From: Shewanella sp. ANA-3
GTDB taxonomy: Bacteria > Pseudomonadota > Gammaproteobacteria > Enterobacterales > Shewanellaceae
NCBI RefSeq assembly: GCF_000203935.1
Contig: NC_008577.1
Coordinates: 3,968,001 to 4,032,000 of the forward strand
Direction: 5' to 3'
DNA length: 64,000 nt
Both the position numbers and the translations under genes were made by a program. The notes below the pieces were generated by a model. It was not told the origin of the DNA and did no database searches. It was given only the letters and a program-made list of their open reading frames with translations. Of the stretch, positions 16,769 to 25,559 are shown piece by piece (positions within the stretch are counted from its first letter, which is position 1; each line of letters begins with the position of its first letter).

Positions 16769-18304
16769 ATGAAAAATAAGAATAAATTTTTGTTAAGCGT
16801 TATGGCGCTGGCGTGCCTTAACTCTCTCAATGCTAACGCCGAAACCTTTAGTTTTGACACTCGTAACTCACTCAATTCCGACACATTAGTGCTGTTCCAA
16901 AGCGCTGATTCGACAACCTATAGTCTCGATTTTTTACCCCAATCGACTCAAGACCAACTCAACCTTGCGGTCGCCGACAACAGTTTTGCGGGTAAACGCG
17001 GTGAAATCTTAGAAATCCTAGTCCCAAGCGAAATCGACGCTAAGCGGGTGTTACTGGTTGGAATTGGCGATGCTAAGACCTTAACACCGGGTGAAATCAA
17101 CACTTTAGGTGGCAATATTGCCGCCAAGCTTGAAACCGTGCCTCAAGCCACAGTGCGTGTGCTGACCCAAGGCTTAAGTAACGCGCCGCTGTTCGGTTCA
17201 GAACTGGCCCACGGCATTGAACTGCGCAGCTATCGTTACACTCAATTTAAAGCCAGCAATCGCGCCGAGAAGAACTATCAAATCGGGGTTGATGACTTAA
17301 GCCAAAACCAAAAACACCATAAGAATCTACAAGCTATCGAAGCGGGTGTGTTTTTAGCGCGGGATCTCACCAATGCGCCGGCAGGGATTATGTATCCCGA
17401 AAGCTTTGCCAACGAGGCGCGTAAACTTAAATCCCTCGGTGTAAAAGTCACAGTGCTCGAAGCCAAAGATATTGAACGTTTAAACCTCGGCGCCTTAGCC
17501 GCGGTGGGTAAAGGCAGCGAGCGTCCACCTAAGTTGGTCGTCGCCCACTGGCCCGGTAGCAAAGAAGCACCTATAGCCCTAGTTGGTAAAGGCATTACCT
17601 TCGACTCTGGCGGCTACAATATCAAGGCCACAGGCACCTCTATCGCGCGGATGAAGTCCGATATGGCGGGCGCTGCGACCGTGCTCGGCACTGTCAAGGC
17701 CATGGCCATTCAAAAGGCACCAGTAAACCTAGTTGCGATTATGCCGATGGCGGAAAACATGGTGTCGGGACATGCAATGATCCCAGGCGATGTGATTAAA
17801 ACCGCCCAAGGCCTCACGGTTGAAGTGCTCAACACCGACGCCGAAGGCCGTTTAGTGTTAGCCGACGGTCTCTGGTATGCCCGTGAGAATTACCGCCCTT
17901 CGATTATCGTCGATGTGGCGACCCTCACAGGCTCAAAAGTGGGCGCGCTGGGTAGCGTTTATGCAGGATTATTTACCGATTTTGAGCCACTGGTGCAGCA
18001 GCTCACCTTTGCGGGTCAACAGGTGGGTGAAAAAGTTTGGCGCTTGCCGTTAGATCAAGCCTACGACGATGAGCTGAAATCCACCATCGCCGATTTAAAG
18101 AATACCGGTAAAGAAGGCAGCGCAGGGGCATCGTCTGCCGCTATGTTCCTCAAACGCTTTGCGGGTGAGCAACCTTGGGCTCACCTCGATATCGCTGGCA
18201 ATGCCTTAACTGCCACCGATACCGCCGTGGTGCCCGCAGGCGCCACTGGCTATGGCGTGCGCCTGCTCAGCACTTGGTTAACTCAGCCTAAGGCGCAAAA
18301 CTAA
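16769..18304 (+). CDS. Exported M17 leucyl aminopeptidase
   Basis: 511 residues. A Sec signal peptide of about 24 residues (ending NANA) precedes a PepA-type fold, so unlike cytosolic PepA it should work in the periplasm or outside. Metal-binding and catalytic residues are in place: the Lys and Asp of LVGKGITFDSGG, the Asp of MKSDMAGAA, and NTDAEGRLVLAD with the catalytic Arg. It removes N-terminal residues from peptides using two metal ions. An upstream in-frame hydrophobic start is the only choice. It has its own terminator. The signal peptide is the notable departure from E. coli PepA. Confidence 0.9.
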   Translation: MKNKNKFLLSVMALACLNSLNANAETFSFDTRNSLNSDTLVLFQSADSTTYSLDFLPQSTQDQLNLAVADNSFAGKRGEILEILVPSEIDAKRVLLVGIGDAKTLTPGEINTLGGNIAAKLETVPQATVRVLTQGLSNAPLFGSELAHGIELRSYRYTQFKASNRAEKNYQIGVDDLSQNQKHHKNLQAIEAGVFLARDLTNAPAGIMYPESFANEARKLKSLGVKVTVLEAKDIERLNLGALAAVGKGSERPPKLVVAHWPGSKEAPIALVGKGITFDSGGYNIKATGTSIARMKSDMAGAATVLGTVKAMAIQKAPVNLVAIMPMAENMVSGHAMIPGDVIKTAQGLTVEVLNTDAEGRLVLADGLWYARENYRPSIIVDVATLTGSKVGALGSVYAGLFTDFEPLVQQLTFAGQQVGEKVWRLPLDQAYDDELKSTIADLKNTGKEGSAGASSAAMFLKRFAGEQPWAHLDIAGNALTATDTAVVPAGATGYGVRLLSTWLTQPKAQN

Positions 18305-18357
18305 CGCGATATTGTGACGCTCAAGCCGAGTCTGTGGCTCGTTTGAGAAGAGAGATT

Positions 18358-18380
18358 AAGGGATATCGTCGATATCCCTT
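18358..18380 (+). terminator. Terminator of the exported aminopeptidase gene
   Basis: Stem AAGGGATATC/GATATCCCTT with a 3-base loop and a T tract. Confidence 0.85.
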
Positions 18381-18627
18381 TTTTATTGCCCTGCTCTTTT
18401 ACCACTTCACCAAAGTAAACAATCAATTAGCCGCCAACACGCGCCAGTACTGTAAAATCGATTAATCCTCCCTCTCAAACCTGCTTGATTCGACAAAATC
18501 GATTAGGATGATAGTTTTTATGCGTTATATTTATCATTCTGGGCTGGGTAATATGCTTCACATCAACGGGACACAAGTTAAGTGGCTCGTACTTAATTCA
18601 CCATAATCAACTAAATGGAAGCATAAA
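18381..18627 (+). promoter_or_regulatory. ahpC promoter region with a weak OxyR-like motif
   Basis: About 250 bases upstream of ahpC. ATAG at 18511 with two later half-sites at 11-base steps gives about 9 of 16 matches to the OxyR pattern ATAG-N7-CTAT-N7-ATAG-N7-CTAT, which is weak. A GATGATA/TATCATT dyad overlaps it. OxyR control is expected from the family but is not shown here. Confidence 0.3.
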
Positions 18628-19197
18628 ATGACTCAGTCAATTATCAACAGCACAATCAAACCATTCAAAGCCACTGCTTACCACAATGGTGAGTTCGTTC
18701 CTGTAACTGAACAAGATCTGTTAGGTAAATGGTCAGTTGTATTCTTCTATCCAGCAGACTTCACTTTCGTTTGCCCAACTGAATTAGGTGACATGGCGGA
18801 TCACTACGCTAAGTTACAATCTATGGGCGTTGAAGTTTACTCAGTTTCTACTGACACTCACTTCACTCACAAAGCATGGCACGATACTTCTGACACCATC
18901 AAGAAGATCAACTTCCCAATGCTGGCTGACCCTACTGGCGTGATCAGCCGTAACTTCGGTGTGATGATCGAAGAAGAAGGTTTAGCACTGCGTGGTACTT
19001 TCGTTATCAACCCAGAAGGCCAAGTGAAAGTTGCTGAAATCCATGACCTAGGTATCGGCCGTAGCGCATCTGAACTGGTTCGTAAGATCCAAGCAGCTCA
19101 GTACGTTGCAACTCACGATGGCGAAGTTTGCCCAGCTAAATGGCAACCAGGTGACGAAACCTTAGCACCATCTTTAGACCTAGTAGGCAAAATCTAA
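18628..19197 (+). CDS. ahpC: Alkyl hydroperoxide reductase subunit C (2-Cys peroxiredoxin)
   Basis: 189 residues. The peroxidatic cysteine is Cys49 in [11 protein letters not shown] and the resolving cysteine is in GEVCPAKW near the C-terminus, as in typical 2-Cys AhpC. It reduces hydrogen peroxide and alkyl hydroperoxides and is re-reduced by AhpF, encoded 233 bases downstream. Codon use is strongly biased to preferred codons, so it should be abundant. A GGAAGC site precedes the ATG. The unusual feature is the long structured spacer between ahpC and ahpF. Confidence 0.97.
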   Translation: MTQSIINSTIKPFKATAYHNGEFVPVTEQDLLGKWSVVFFYPADFTFVCPTELGDMADHYAKLQSMGVEVYSVSTDTHFTHKAWHDTSDTIKKINFPMLADPTGVISRNFGVMIEEEGLALRGTFVINPEGQVKVAEIHDLGIGRSASELVRKIQAAQYVATHDGEVCPAKWQPGDETLAPSLDLVGKI

Positions 19198-19221
19198 TCT
19201 AGCCTAACAAGAGTCAACCCC

Positions 19222-19383
19222 GCCAACCTAGTATCTCAAGCTAGTTGGCAGCGCAGTAAGACGGCAATTGCACGAATCCCCATGAGCTTAGTATCTAAGT
19301 GATTGGGGTGAGTAAATGCAGCCAACGCAACTGCGGTGCCAAATAGGAAGAGAGAACCGCCCCCTGCAAGGTTCTAGGTTGGC
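19222..19383. repeat. Structured intergenic element with terminal inverted repeats
   Basis: 162 bases bounded by the perfect inverted repeat GCCAACCTAG (19222-19231) and CTAGGTTGGC (19374-19383). Inside are nested hairpins: CCCC...GGGG around CTTAG/CTAAG near 19285-19310, GCAG/CTGC near 19320, and GAACC/GGTTC near 19355. From memory, similar sequences recur between genes in Shewanella genomes, which suggests a dispersed MITE- or REP-like element; that is not testable within this window. Confidence 0.55.
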
Positions 19384-19430
19384 CCCCTCGCGTTTTCAAT
19401 TATTTCATTTTCAAGGATTTTGGAGTCATC

Positions 19431-21008
19431 ATGTTAGATGCGAATTTAAAAAATCAACTGCAAACCTATCTGCAAAACCTCAAGAGACCAGTTGAACTTG
19501 TCGTGTCAGCAGATGAAAGCAAGAAGTCTCAAGAATTAAAAAGCTTAGCCAATGACATCGTTAGCCTTTCCTCTTTAGTGAGCCTCAAAGAAGCTCAAGG
19601 CTCTCGTACGCCAGCGATGACAGTGGTTAACACCGATCTCAATACTCAGATTAGCTTTGCTGGTCTGCCTATGGGTCACGAATTCACCTCACTCGTGTTA
19701 GCCCTGCTGCACACGGGTGGACACCCAATCAAACTCAGCGACGAAGTCATTGAGCAGATCCGTAATCTGCCTGGCAAATATGAGTTTGAAACCTATGTTT
19801 CACTCACCTGCCAAAACTGCCCTGATGTGATTCAGGCGCTAAATATGATGGCTGCGATTAACCCGAACATCACCAACGTGATGATCGACGGCGCCCTGTT
19901 CCAAGACGAAGTGGCGAGTCGTAATATCATGGCCGTACCGTCTGTGTACTTAAACGGTGAAGTGTTTGCCGCAGGCCGTATCAGCATCGGTGAGATCTTA
20001 AATAAACTCGATACTGGCGCTGCCAGCCGTAAAGCTGAAGAACTCAGCCAAAAAGCCCCATACGAAGTCTTAGTCGTCGGTGGTGGCCCGGCTGGCGCAG
20101 CTGCCGCGATTTACGCTGCCCGTAAAGGTCTTCGCACTGGTGTGGTTGCAGATAAATTTGGTGGCCAAGTTGCCGAAACTGTAGGTATCGAAAACTTTAT
20201 TTCGGTAAAAGCGACTGAAGGTCCAAAACTGGTGGCTAACCTTGAAGCCCACGTTCGTGACTACGAAGTCGACATCATGGATAACCAGAAAGCCGTTAAA
20301 CTGGCGAGCGATGGATTATTCGAACTCGAACTGGCAAGCGGTGCAACACTGCGTAGCCGTACCATCCTTTTGGCAACCGGTGCCCGCTGGCGCGAAATGA
20401 ATGTCCCCGGTGAGAAAGAATACCGTGGTAAGGGCGTAGCTTACTGCCCACACTGTGACGGCCCATTATTTAAAGGCAAACGTGTTGCAGTGATCGGTGG
20501 CGGTAACTCAGGTATCGAAGCGGCAATCGATTTAGCCAACATTGTTGAGCATGTGACCGTACTCGAATTTGATAGCAAACTGCGCGCCGATGACGTACTG
20601 CAACGTAAAGCGGCCTCTATGGGTAATATCCATATCATTACTCAAGCGATGACCACTGAAGTGACTGGTGACGGTACCCGTGTAAACGGCCTGAACTACA
20701 CCGACCGTGCAACGGGTGAAAGCCACCATATCGCGCTGGCTGGTATCTTCGTACAAATCGGTTTAGTGCCCAATGCCGAATGGTTAAAAGGCACTGTGGA
20801 TTTAACTCCTCGTGGCGAAATCATCGTCGATGAGCGCGGCCAAACCTCTATCCCAGGTGTATTCGCCGCTGGTGACGTGACTAACTCACCTTACAAGCAA
20901 ATCATCATCGCTATGGGTAGCGGTGCCAATGCTTCACTGGGTGCGTTTGATTACCTCATTCGCCATAGCGATGATAGTGCCGAGACCACAGAAACTAAAG
21001 CGGCTTAA
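19431..21008 (+). CDS. ahpF: Alkyl hydroperoxide reductase subunit F
   Basis: 525 residues, near E. coli AhpF. The N-terminal tandem thioredoxin fold (about 1-195) has one CXXC, CQNC in [10 protein letters not shown]. The FAD domain begins at [21 protein letters not shown], the NADH domain has [14 protein letters not shown], and between them is the TrxR-type redox motif CPHC in [13 protein letters not shown]. The C-terminal [11 protein letters not shown] segment completes FAD binding. Electrons pass from NADH via FAD and both disulfides to AhpC. It has its own terminator and lies downstream of ahpC. Confidence 0.97.
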   Translation: MLDANLKNQLQTYLQNLKRPVELVVSADESKKSQELKSLANDIVSLSSLVSLKEAQGSRTPAMTVVNTDLNTQISFAGLPMGHEFTSLVLALLHTGGHPIKLSDEVIEQIRNLPGKYEFETYVSLTCQNCPDVIQALNMMAAINPNITNVMIDGALFQDEVASRNIMAVPSVYLNGEVFAAGRISIGEILNKLDTGAASRKAEELSQKAPYEVLVVGGGPAGAAAAIYAARKGLRTGVVADKFGGQVAETVGIENFISVKATEGPKLVANLEAHVRDYEVDIMDNQKAVKLASDGLFELELASGATLRSRTILLATGARWREMNVPGEKEYRGKGVAYCPHCDGPLFKGKRVAVIGGGNSGIEAAIDLANIVEHVTVLEFDSKLRADDVLQRKAASMGNIHIITQAMTTEVTGDGTRVNGLNYTDRATGESHHIALAGIFVQIGLVPNAEWLKGTVDLTPRGEIIVDERGQTSIPGVFAAGDVTNSPYKQIIIAMGSGANASLGAFDYLIRHSDDSAETTETKAA

Positions 21009-21032
21009 TCGTTAACGATTATTCCCCTCACG

Positions 21033-21058
21033 AAAAAGCCAGCTGATGCTGGCTTTTT
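21033..21058. terminator. Bidirectional terminator between ahpF and the recJ operon
   Basis: 11-base stem AAAAAGCCAGC/GCTGGCTTTTT with a 4-base loop, flanked by A and T tracts so it can serve both convergent transcripts. Confidence 0.9.
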
Positions 21059-21081
21059 GTTTTAGTGTTAACAATCCTGTT

Positions 21082-21504
21082 CTACAGGTAAGCATTCTCA
21101 AGCCTAATTTGCATTAAGGTTTCTGGTGTATCGACCGCTTTGAAACCAAACTGGGCGTAGAGTCCATGGGCATCGCGGGTGGCGAGCATTATGCGTCTTA
21201 ATCCTTGCAGATCAGGATGTTCCATAATCGCTGCCATCATCATTTTACTTAACCCTAAGCCTCGGTGGGATTCGAGAACAAACACATCGGCAAGGTAGGC
21301 AAAGGTGGCTTTATCAGTAATCATGCGCGCAAAAGCAAGCTGTTGATTATCCTTATCAAACACCCCAAAACATAAACTGTTGCCAAGTGCCTTTCGCAAG
21401 AGTTCAGGCGGCATACCCTGCGCCCAATAACTGTTGGAAATAAAACCATGGATAAGCTCAAAATCCATTTCCGTTTGCGCTGTGCTGACCCGATATTCCA
21501 TCAC
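21082..21504 (-). CDS. GNAT N-acetyltransferase
   Basis: 140 residues. The acetyl-CoA-binding region is LADVFVLESHRGLGLSKMMM, with the R-G-x-G-x pyrophosphate loop, and the C-terminal part GLYAQFGFKAV fits the last strands of the fold. Its acceptor is unknown. Two adjacent ATGs open the frame; the second has slightly better spacing. It begins ten bases after the stop of a small membrane protein gene, which itself follows recJ, so all three are probably one operon. Confidence 0.85.
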   Translation of the reverse strand: MMEYRVSTAQTEMDFELIHGFISNSYWAQGMPPELLRKALGNSLCFGVFDKDNQQLAFARMITDKATFAYLADVFVLESHRGLGLSKMMMAAIMEHPDLQGLRRIMLATRDAHGLYAQFGFKAVDTPETLMQIRLENAYL

Positions 21505-21514
21505 TCGCCTCGAT

Positions 21515-21844
21515 TTAGCTGTTATTGACGCTTACCAATAACATAAAAGCCATGGCAAATAACACTAATTTAGCTAGCGAATACAAGGCGCCCGCCAGAG
21601 TGCCACCACCATGGTTAGTAAATGCCAAGTGACGATTGATTTCATATTTAAATAAATGGGCGAGATGACGATAAGCCAAGAAGTAAAGCAGTGAAGCGGC
21701 AGGCCAAATGCCAATAATCAGCATTTGGCCCTGTTCCTTGGTCGTCAAAAGCGCTGACAGAAAAGGAATACTCAAACATGCCGCGTATATCCACGCAAAG
21801 CGCTTGAGTAACTGACGAATTTTTTTATCCGATAACGGCTTCAA
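21515..21844 (-). CDS. Small membrane protein downstream of recJ
   Basis: 109 residues with three or four hydrophobic segments (about 14-29, 39-55 and 78-105). A basic N-terminus, DKKIRQLLKRFAW, suggests cytoplasmic placement of that end. No family recognised. It sits 38 bases after recJ and ten bases before an acetyltransferase gene; nothing in the context explains its job. Confidence 0.6.
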   Translation of the reverse strand: MKPLSDKKIRQLLKRFAWIYAACLSIPFLSALLTTKEQGQMLIIGIWPAASLLYFLAYRHLAHLFKYEINRHLAFTNHGGGTLAGALYSLAKLVLFAMAFMLLVSVNNS

Positions 21845-21882
21845 CTGAACTCCTTTTCACCTTACGTCCACGCAATCACTGA

Positions 21883-23607
21883 CTACATTGGCTCGATTTG
21901 CTCGACCATCAACTGCAGGGTGAAATTACCGCGATATTCGTTCACATCCAGCTTATAAACGATGCGCGCATGCTGAATTGTCGCATCGGGCCAAGTGTGT
22001 AAATCCACGTTAAAGGCAATCGCGTCTAACATCACAGTACTGCATGGGGTTTCAAGCACTAATTTAAGGTGGCGCTCCCCCACTATTCGCTGCTGGATAA
22101 TCTTAAAATAGCCATCGAATAATGGCTCCTCGAAGGACTGACCCCAAGGCCCCGCATTACGAAGTAACTGAGCAATTTCGAGGGTAAGTTCCGTCGGCGT
22201 TAATTCGCCATCGGACCACAGCTCACCCGTCAGCTGCTCAGGCTTTAATAGTTCACGCACCGCATCATCATAGGCTTTGGCAAAGGTTGCGAAGCCGCCG
22301 GACTTTAAGGTTAAGCCTGCCGCCATTGCATGGCCGCCAAATTTGCTGATAAGCCCTGGATGGCGGGAGTTAACCAACTCCAGCAGATCCCGCATATGCA
22401 AACCTTTGATGGAGCGCGCCGAGCCTTTAATTTCGCCATTCCCCGCGTCGGCAAAGGCGATAACGGGTCTGTGGTATTTATCTTTAATTCGCGAGGCCAG
22501 AATACCGATAACCCCTTGGTGCCAATCCTCTTGAAAGAGGGCGATGCCCCACGGAAGTTGCTCTTCATTAAGCTTTAGATATTCAAGACTTTTAAGCGCC
22601 TCTTGCTGCATCCCCACCTCAAGCTCACGTCGCTCTTGGTTGAGGCTATCGAGTTCTGCCGCCATCCGCCTTGCATACATAATGTCTTCGCACAGCAGGG
22701 TTTCAACCCCAAGCGCCATTTCATCCAGTCGGCCGGCGGCATTAAGCCTTGGGCCTACGGCAAAACCAAAGTCCGAGGCGACAATGCGAGCGGGATTACG
22801 TTTCGCCACTTCGAGTAAGGCGGTAATACCCACACGACAACGACCACTGCGTACCCGCGCCAATCCCGCCTCGACCAAAATACGATTGTTGGCATCGAGC
22901 GACACCACGTCGGCCACAGTGCCAAGGGCAACAATATCCAGCAGAGTGCCAAGGTTTGGCTCGGCAATGCCGCGGGCTTGATACCAATGACGAGCGCGCA
23001 GCTCAGCCCGAAGCGCCGTCATCAGATAAAAGGCAACCCCGACGCCGGCAATCGATTTGCTGGCAAACTGGCAACCGGGCTGGTTGGGATTCACTATGGC
23101 GTCGGCATCTGGTAACTCATGGCCGGGTAAGTGATGGTCGGTGATCACCACCTGCATGCCAAAGGCCTTGGCGGCGGCTACGCCCTCAATCGAGGAAATG
23201 CCGTTATCTACTGTGATAAGTAATTCTGCCTGTTTGGATGCCGCCACGGCGACAATCTCAGGACTTAGGCCATAACCGTAGTCGAAACGATTGGGGATCA
23301 AATAATCGACCTTGCTCGCCCCCATCATTCGCAGTGCTAACAAACACACACTGGTTGAAGTGGCGCCGTCGGCATCAAAATCACCGACGATCAATATCGA
23401 CTTCTCCTGCTGCATCGCATCGGCAATCAACTTAGCGGCCAGCTCCAAGCCCTTCATAGTATCGGGTCTTAACAGGCCTTTAAGCACTAGCTCGCACTCG
23501 TTGGGCATAACACCACGGCGGGCGTAAAGCTGTCTTAATAACGGCGGAAGGTGAGCGGGTAAATGGCTATCATCAACGGTTGGACGACGGACTATCTTAT
23601 GGATCAA
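21883..23607 (-). CDS. recJ: Single-stranded-DNA-specific exonuclease RecJ
   Basis: 574 residues, matching the E. coli protein (577). DHH-family metal motifs are visible: GDFDADGATST, the central DHHLPG, ALGTVADVV, and the later GGHAMAAG of the DHHA1 domain. RecJ degrades ssDNA 5'-3' in RecF-pathway recombination, mismatch repair and stalled-fork processing. As in E. coli it follows xerD and dsbC, but a hairpin terminator lies between dsbC and recJ. The prfB-lysS genes that follow in E. coli are not here. Confidence 0.96.
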   Translation of the reverse strand: MIHKIVRRPTVDDSHLPAHLPPLLRQLYARRGVMPNECELVLKGLLRPDTMKGLELAAKLIADAMQQEKSILIVGDFDADGATSTSVCLLALRMMGASKVDYLIPNRFDYGYGLSPEIVAVAASKQAELLITVDNGISSIEGVAAAKAFGMQVVITDHHLPGHELPDADAIVNPNQPGCQFASKSIAGVGVAFYLMTALRAELRARHWYQARGIAEPNLGTLLDIVALGTVADVVSLDANNRILVEAGLARVRSGRCRVGITALLEVAKRNPARIVASDFGFAVGPRLNAAGRLDEMALGVETLLCEDIMYARRMAAELDSLNQERRELEVGMQQEALKSLEYLKLNEEQLPWGIALFQEDWHQGVIGILASRIKDKYHRPVIAFADAGNGEIKGSARSIKGLHMRDLLELVNSRHPGLISKFGGHAMAAGLTLKSGGFATFAKAYDDAVRELLKPEQLTGELWSDGELTPTELTLEIAQLLRNAGPWGQSFEEPLFDGYFKIIQQRIVGERHLKLVLETPCSTVMLDAIAFNVDLHTWPDATIQHARIVYKLDVNEYRGNFTLQLMVEQIEPM

Positions 23608-23647
23608 GGGAGCAAACTCTTAAGCAATCATGGGGCTAAGATAACAA

Positions 23648-23672
23648 AAAGGTGAGCCTTAAGCTCACCTTT
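23648..23672 (-). terminator. Terminator between dsbC and recJ
   Basis: 10-base stem AAAGGTGAGC/GCTCACCTTT with a 5-base loop and TTTTT on the minus strand. It should end or attenuate the xerD-dsbC transcript. Confidence 0.8.
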
Positions 23673-23699
23673 AATGGCATAAATTTATCCGAAACGGGA

Positions 23700-24425
23700 T
23701 TATTTACGCGCTTCTAAGGTACGCAGTAAATCCGCAGGTGGTTGATATCCAGGGATCATGCTGCCATCTTCCAATACGATTGCAGGCGTGCCGTTAACAC
23801 CAAAGCTGGTGCCTAACTCATACTGCTCGGCAATTTTGGCATCACAGGTCGCGGCAGACACTTTTTGGCCCGCCTTGGCTTCTGTCATGGCCTTTAATGG
23901 ATCCTTAGCACACCAGATGGCTTGCATTTCATCGGCATTGGCAGATGGTACGCCAGCACGTGGGAAAGCTAAGTAACGCACGGTAATGCCCATCTTGTTG
24001 TAGTCGGCCATTTGGCTATGCAACTTGCGGCAATAGCCACAGCTTACATCGGTAAATACCGTCACTACGTGTTTTTCATCCTTAGCCTTGTATACCAACA
24101 TATGATCTTCAAGTGGCTTCATCATCTCTAGACGCGGGCCAGCAAGTGCGGCTTCCGTCAGGTTTTTCATCCCCTTATCGAGATCGTACAAGTTACCGTG
24201 GAACAGTTTTGTGCCATCACGGCTAATATAGAGCACACCACGATTGGTCATGGCTTGGTATAAACCTTCAATCGGCGAGTCCTGCATTGAAATCACTTCA
24301 ACGTCTAACATCTCGCTGAGTTTTTGCTTAATAGCAGCGGTGTCGGGAGTGGTCGCCGTAGCGGCGCTGGCCAGAGGCGCAACAACAAGCGCGATAACTA
24401 AAGATAATGCTCGGGTCAACTTCAT
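23700..24425 (-). CDS. dsbC: Thiol:disulfide isomerase DsbC
   Basis: 241 residues. Signal peptide ending in ASA; an N-terminal dimerisation domain; a linker; and a thioredoxin domain with the active site CGYC in FTDVSCGYCRK. The cis-Pro loop is FGVNGTPAIVL, and the second disulfide cysteines IWCAKD and AATCDAK are present. It isomerises wrong disulfides in periplasmic proteins and is kept reduced by DsbD-type membrane proteins, a role the Trx-CcdA fusion at 6950-8374 might share. Encoded between xerD and recJ as in E. coli. Confidence 0.95.
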   Translation of the reverse strand: MKLTRALSLVIALVVAPLASAATATTPDTAAIKQKLSEMLDVEVISMQDSPIEGLYQAMTNRGVLYISRDGTKLFHGNLYDLDKGMKNLTEAALAGPRLEMMKPLEDHMLVYKAKDEKHVVTVFTDVSCGYCRKLHSQMADYNKMGITVRYLAFPRAGVPSANADEMQAIWCAKDPLKAMTEAKAGQKVSAATCDAKIAEQYELGTSFGVNGTPAIVLEDGSMIPGYQPPADLLRTLEARK

Positions 24426-24575
24426 GGGACTTCCTATTAAGTAAATCGCTACTGCGAAATATGGGTCTGTTTATTAGACCTTGTATGGGGGCAAAAAGTT
24501 ACAGACAAGCCAGATAGAATGCAAATTTATACTGTAACTAAATTCGACCATCCACGGTTTTGTGAAGGATCCAAC

Positions 24576-25478
24576 TTAACCGCGAGGATGATGTTGTTGG
24601 TGCAACTCTTGTAATCTCGCTCGCGCCACATGGGTATAAATTTGAGTGGTCGATAAGTCACTGTGACCTAAGAGTAATTGCACCACCCTAAGGTCGGCGC
24701 CATGGTTAAGTAAGTGGGTGGCAAAGGCATGGCGCAGGGTATGGGGCGAAAGCTCGGTTTCGATGCCAGCGCGACTCGCATAGAGCTTGATCCGATGCCA
24801 AAAGGTTTGCCTTGTCATCATCTGTGCCCGCTTCGAAGGAAATACCACATCGGACTGGATATTGCCCAAGAGTTCATAGCGCGCAAAGCTTAAGTAACGC
24901 TCGACCTCGGTAATGGCCAGCTCGCCCATGGGCACTAAGCGCTCTTTACCGCCCTTACCCACAATCCGCACTAAACCTTGGCGCAAACTCATCTGCTCCA
25001 TGGTGAGTCCCACCAGCTCACTCACCCGTAATCCAGTGGCGTATAAGAGTTCGAGCATGGCTTTATCACGGCACTCGACGGGGTCATCCACATTGGGCTC
25101 GGCCAGCAATCTATCGACCTGTGACTCACTTAAGGAATCGGGCAACTGCCGACTCAATTTAGGCGATTCAATTAACGCCATAGGATCGCCAGCAATCTGT
25201 TTGGTTTGCAGTAAGTAGGTGTAAAAACGCCGTAAACTACTGAGCAAACGTGCACTACTGGTGCGGGCAAATTGTTGCTCGACGCGGTAGGCTAAATAGG
25301 CACGCACATCGGCTTGCCCTACCTCGATTAACCGCAGGCCTTGGCCCTGTTGGTAGCGGTCAAAATGGCGTAAATCGGTGCGATAAGCACTCAAGGTGTT
25401 ATCACTTAAGCCCTTGCTGGACCAAAGATCATCGAGAAAGGCATCGATAAGCGGATCGCACTGATAGGTTTTAGCCAC
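24576..25478 (-). CDS. xerD: Site-specific tyrosine recombinase XerD
   Basis: 300 residues, the XerD length. The catalytic tyrosine-recombinase residues are visible: Arg in ATGLRVSEL, Lys in GKGGKERLV, His-x-x-Arg in SPHTLRHAFA, His in LGHSDLSTT and the nucleophile Tyr in QIYTHV. The N-terminal SAM-like core-binding domain (about 5-90) is intact. With XerC it resolves chromosome dimers at dif under FtsK control. It is first in the xerD-dsbC operon, the arrangement also found in E. coli, which supports xerD over xerC or an integrase. Confidence 0.95.
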   Translation of the reverse strand: MAKTYQCDPLIDAFLDDLWSSKGLSDNTLSAYRTDLRHFDRYQQGQGLRLIEVGQADVRAYLAYRVEQQFARTSSARLLSSLRRFYTYLLQTKQIAGDPMALIESPKLSRQLPDSLSESQVDRLLAEPNVDDPVECRDKAMLELLYATGLRVSELVGLTMEQMSLRQGLVRIVGKGGKERLVPMGELAITEVERYLSFARYELLGNIQSDVVFPSKRAQMMTRQTFWHRIKLYASRAGIETELSPHTLRHAFATHLLNHGADLRVVQLLLGHSDLSTTQIYTHVARARLQELHQQHHPRG

Positions 25479-25494
25479 AAAAACTCCATAAAAA

Positions 25495-25521
25495 AACGGC
25501 GCACTCTAAAGATACGCCGTT
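25495..25521 (-). terminator. Terminator of brnQ
   Basis: Stem AACGGCG/CGCCGTT with a 13-base loop and a T tract on the minus strand, 39 bases past the brnQ stop and 17 bases before the xerD ATG. Confidence 0.7.
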
Positions 25522-25559
25522 GATATTAACTCAATTGTCTGCTTCTGGCAGCGCCTTGT

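Noticed and set aside
19251-19383. Cobalamin or other metabolite riboswitch between ahpC and ahpF
   Set aside because: The motifs (GGTGCC and AGGAAG) look superficially similar, but the order and the conserved core do not match the cobalamin, FMN, TPP or GEMM classes that I could recall.
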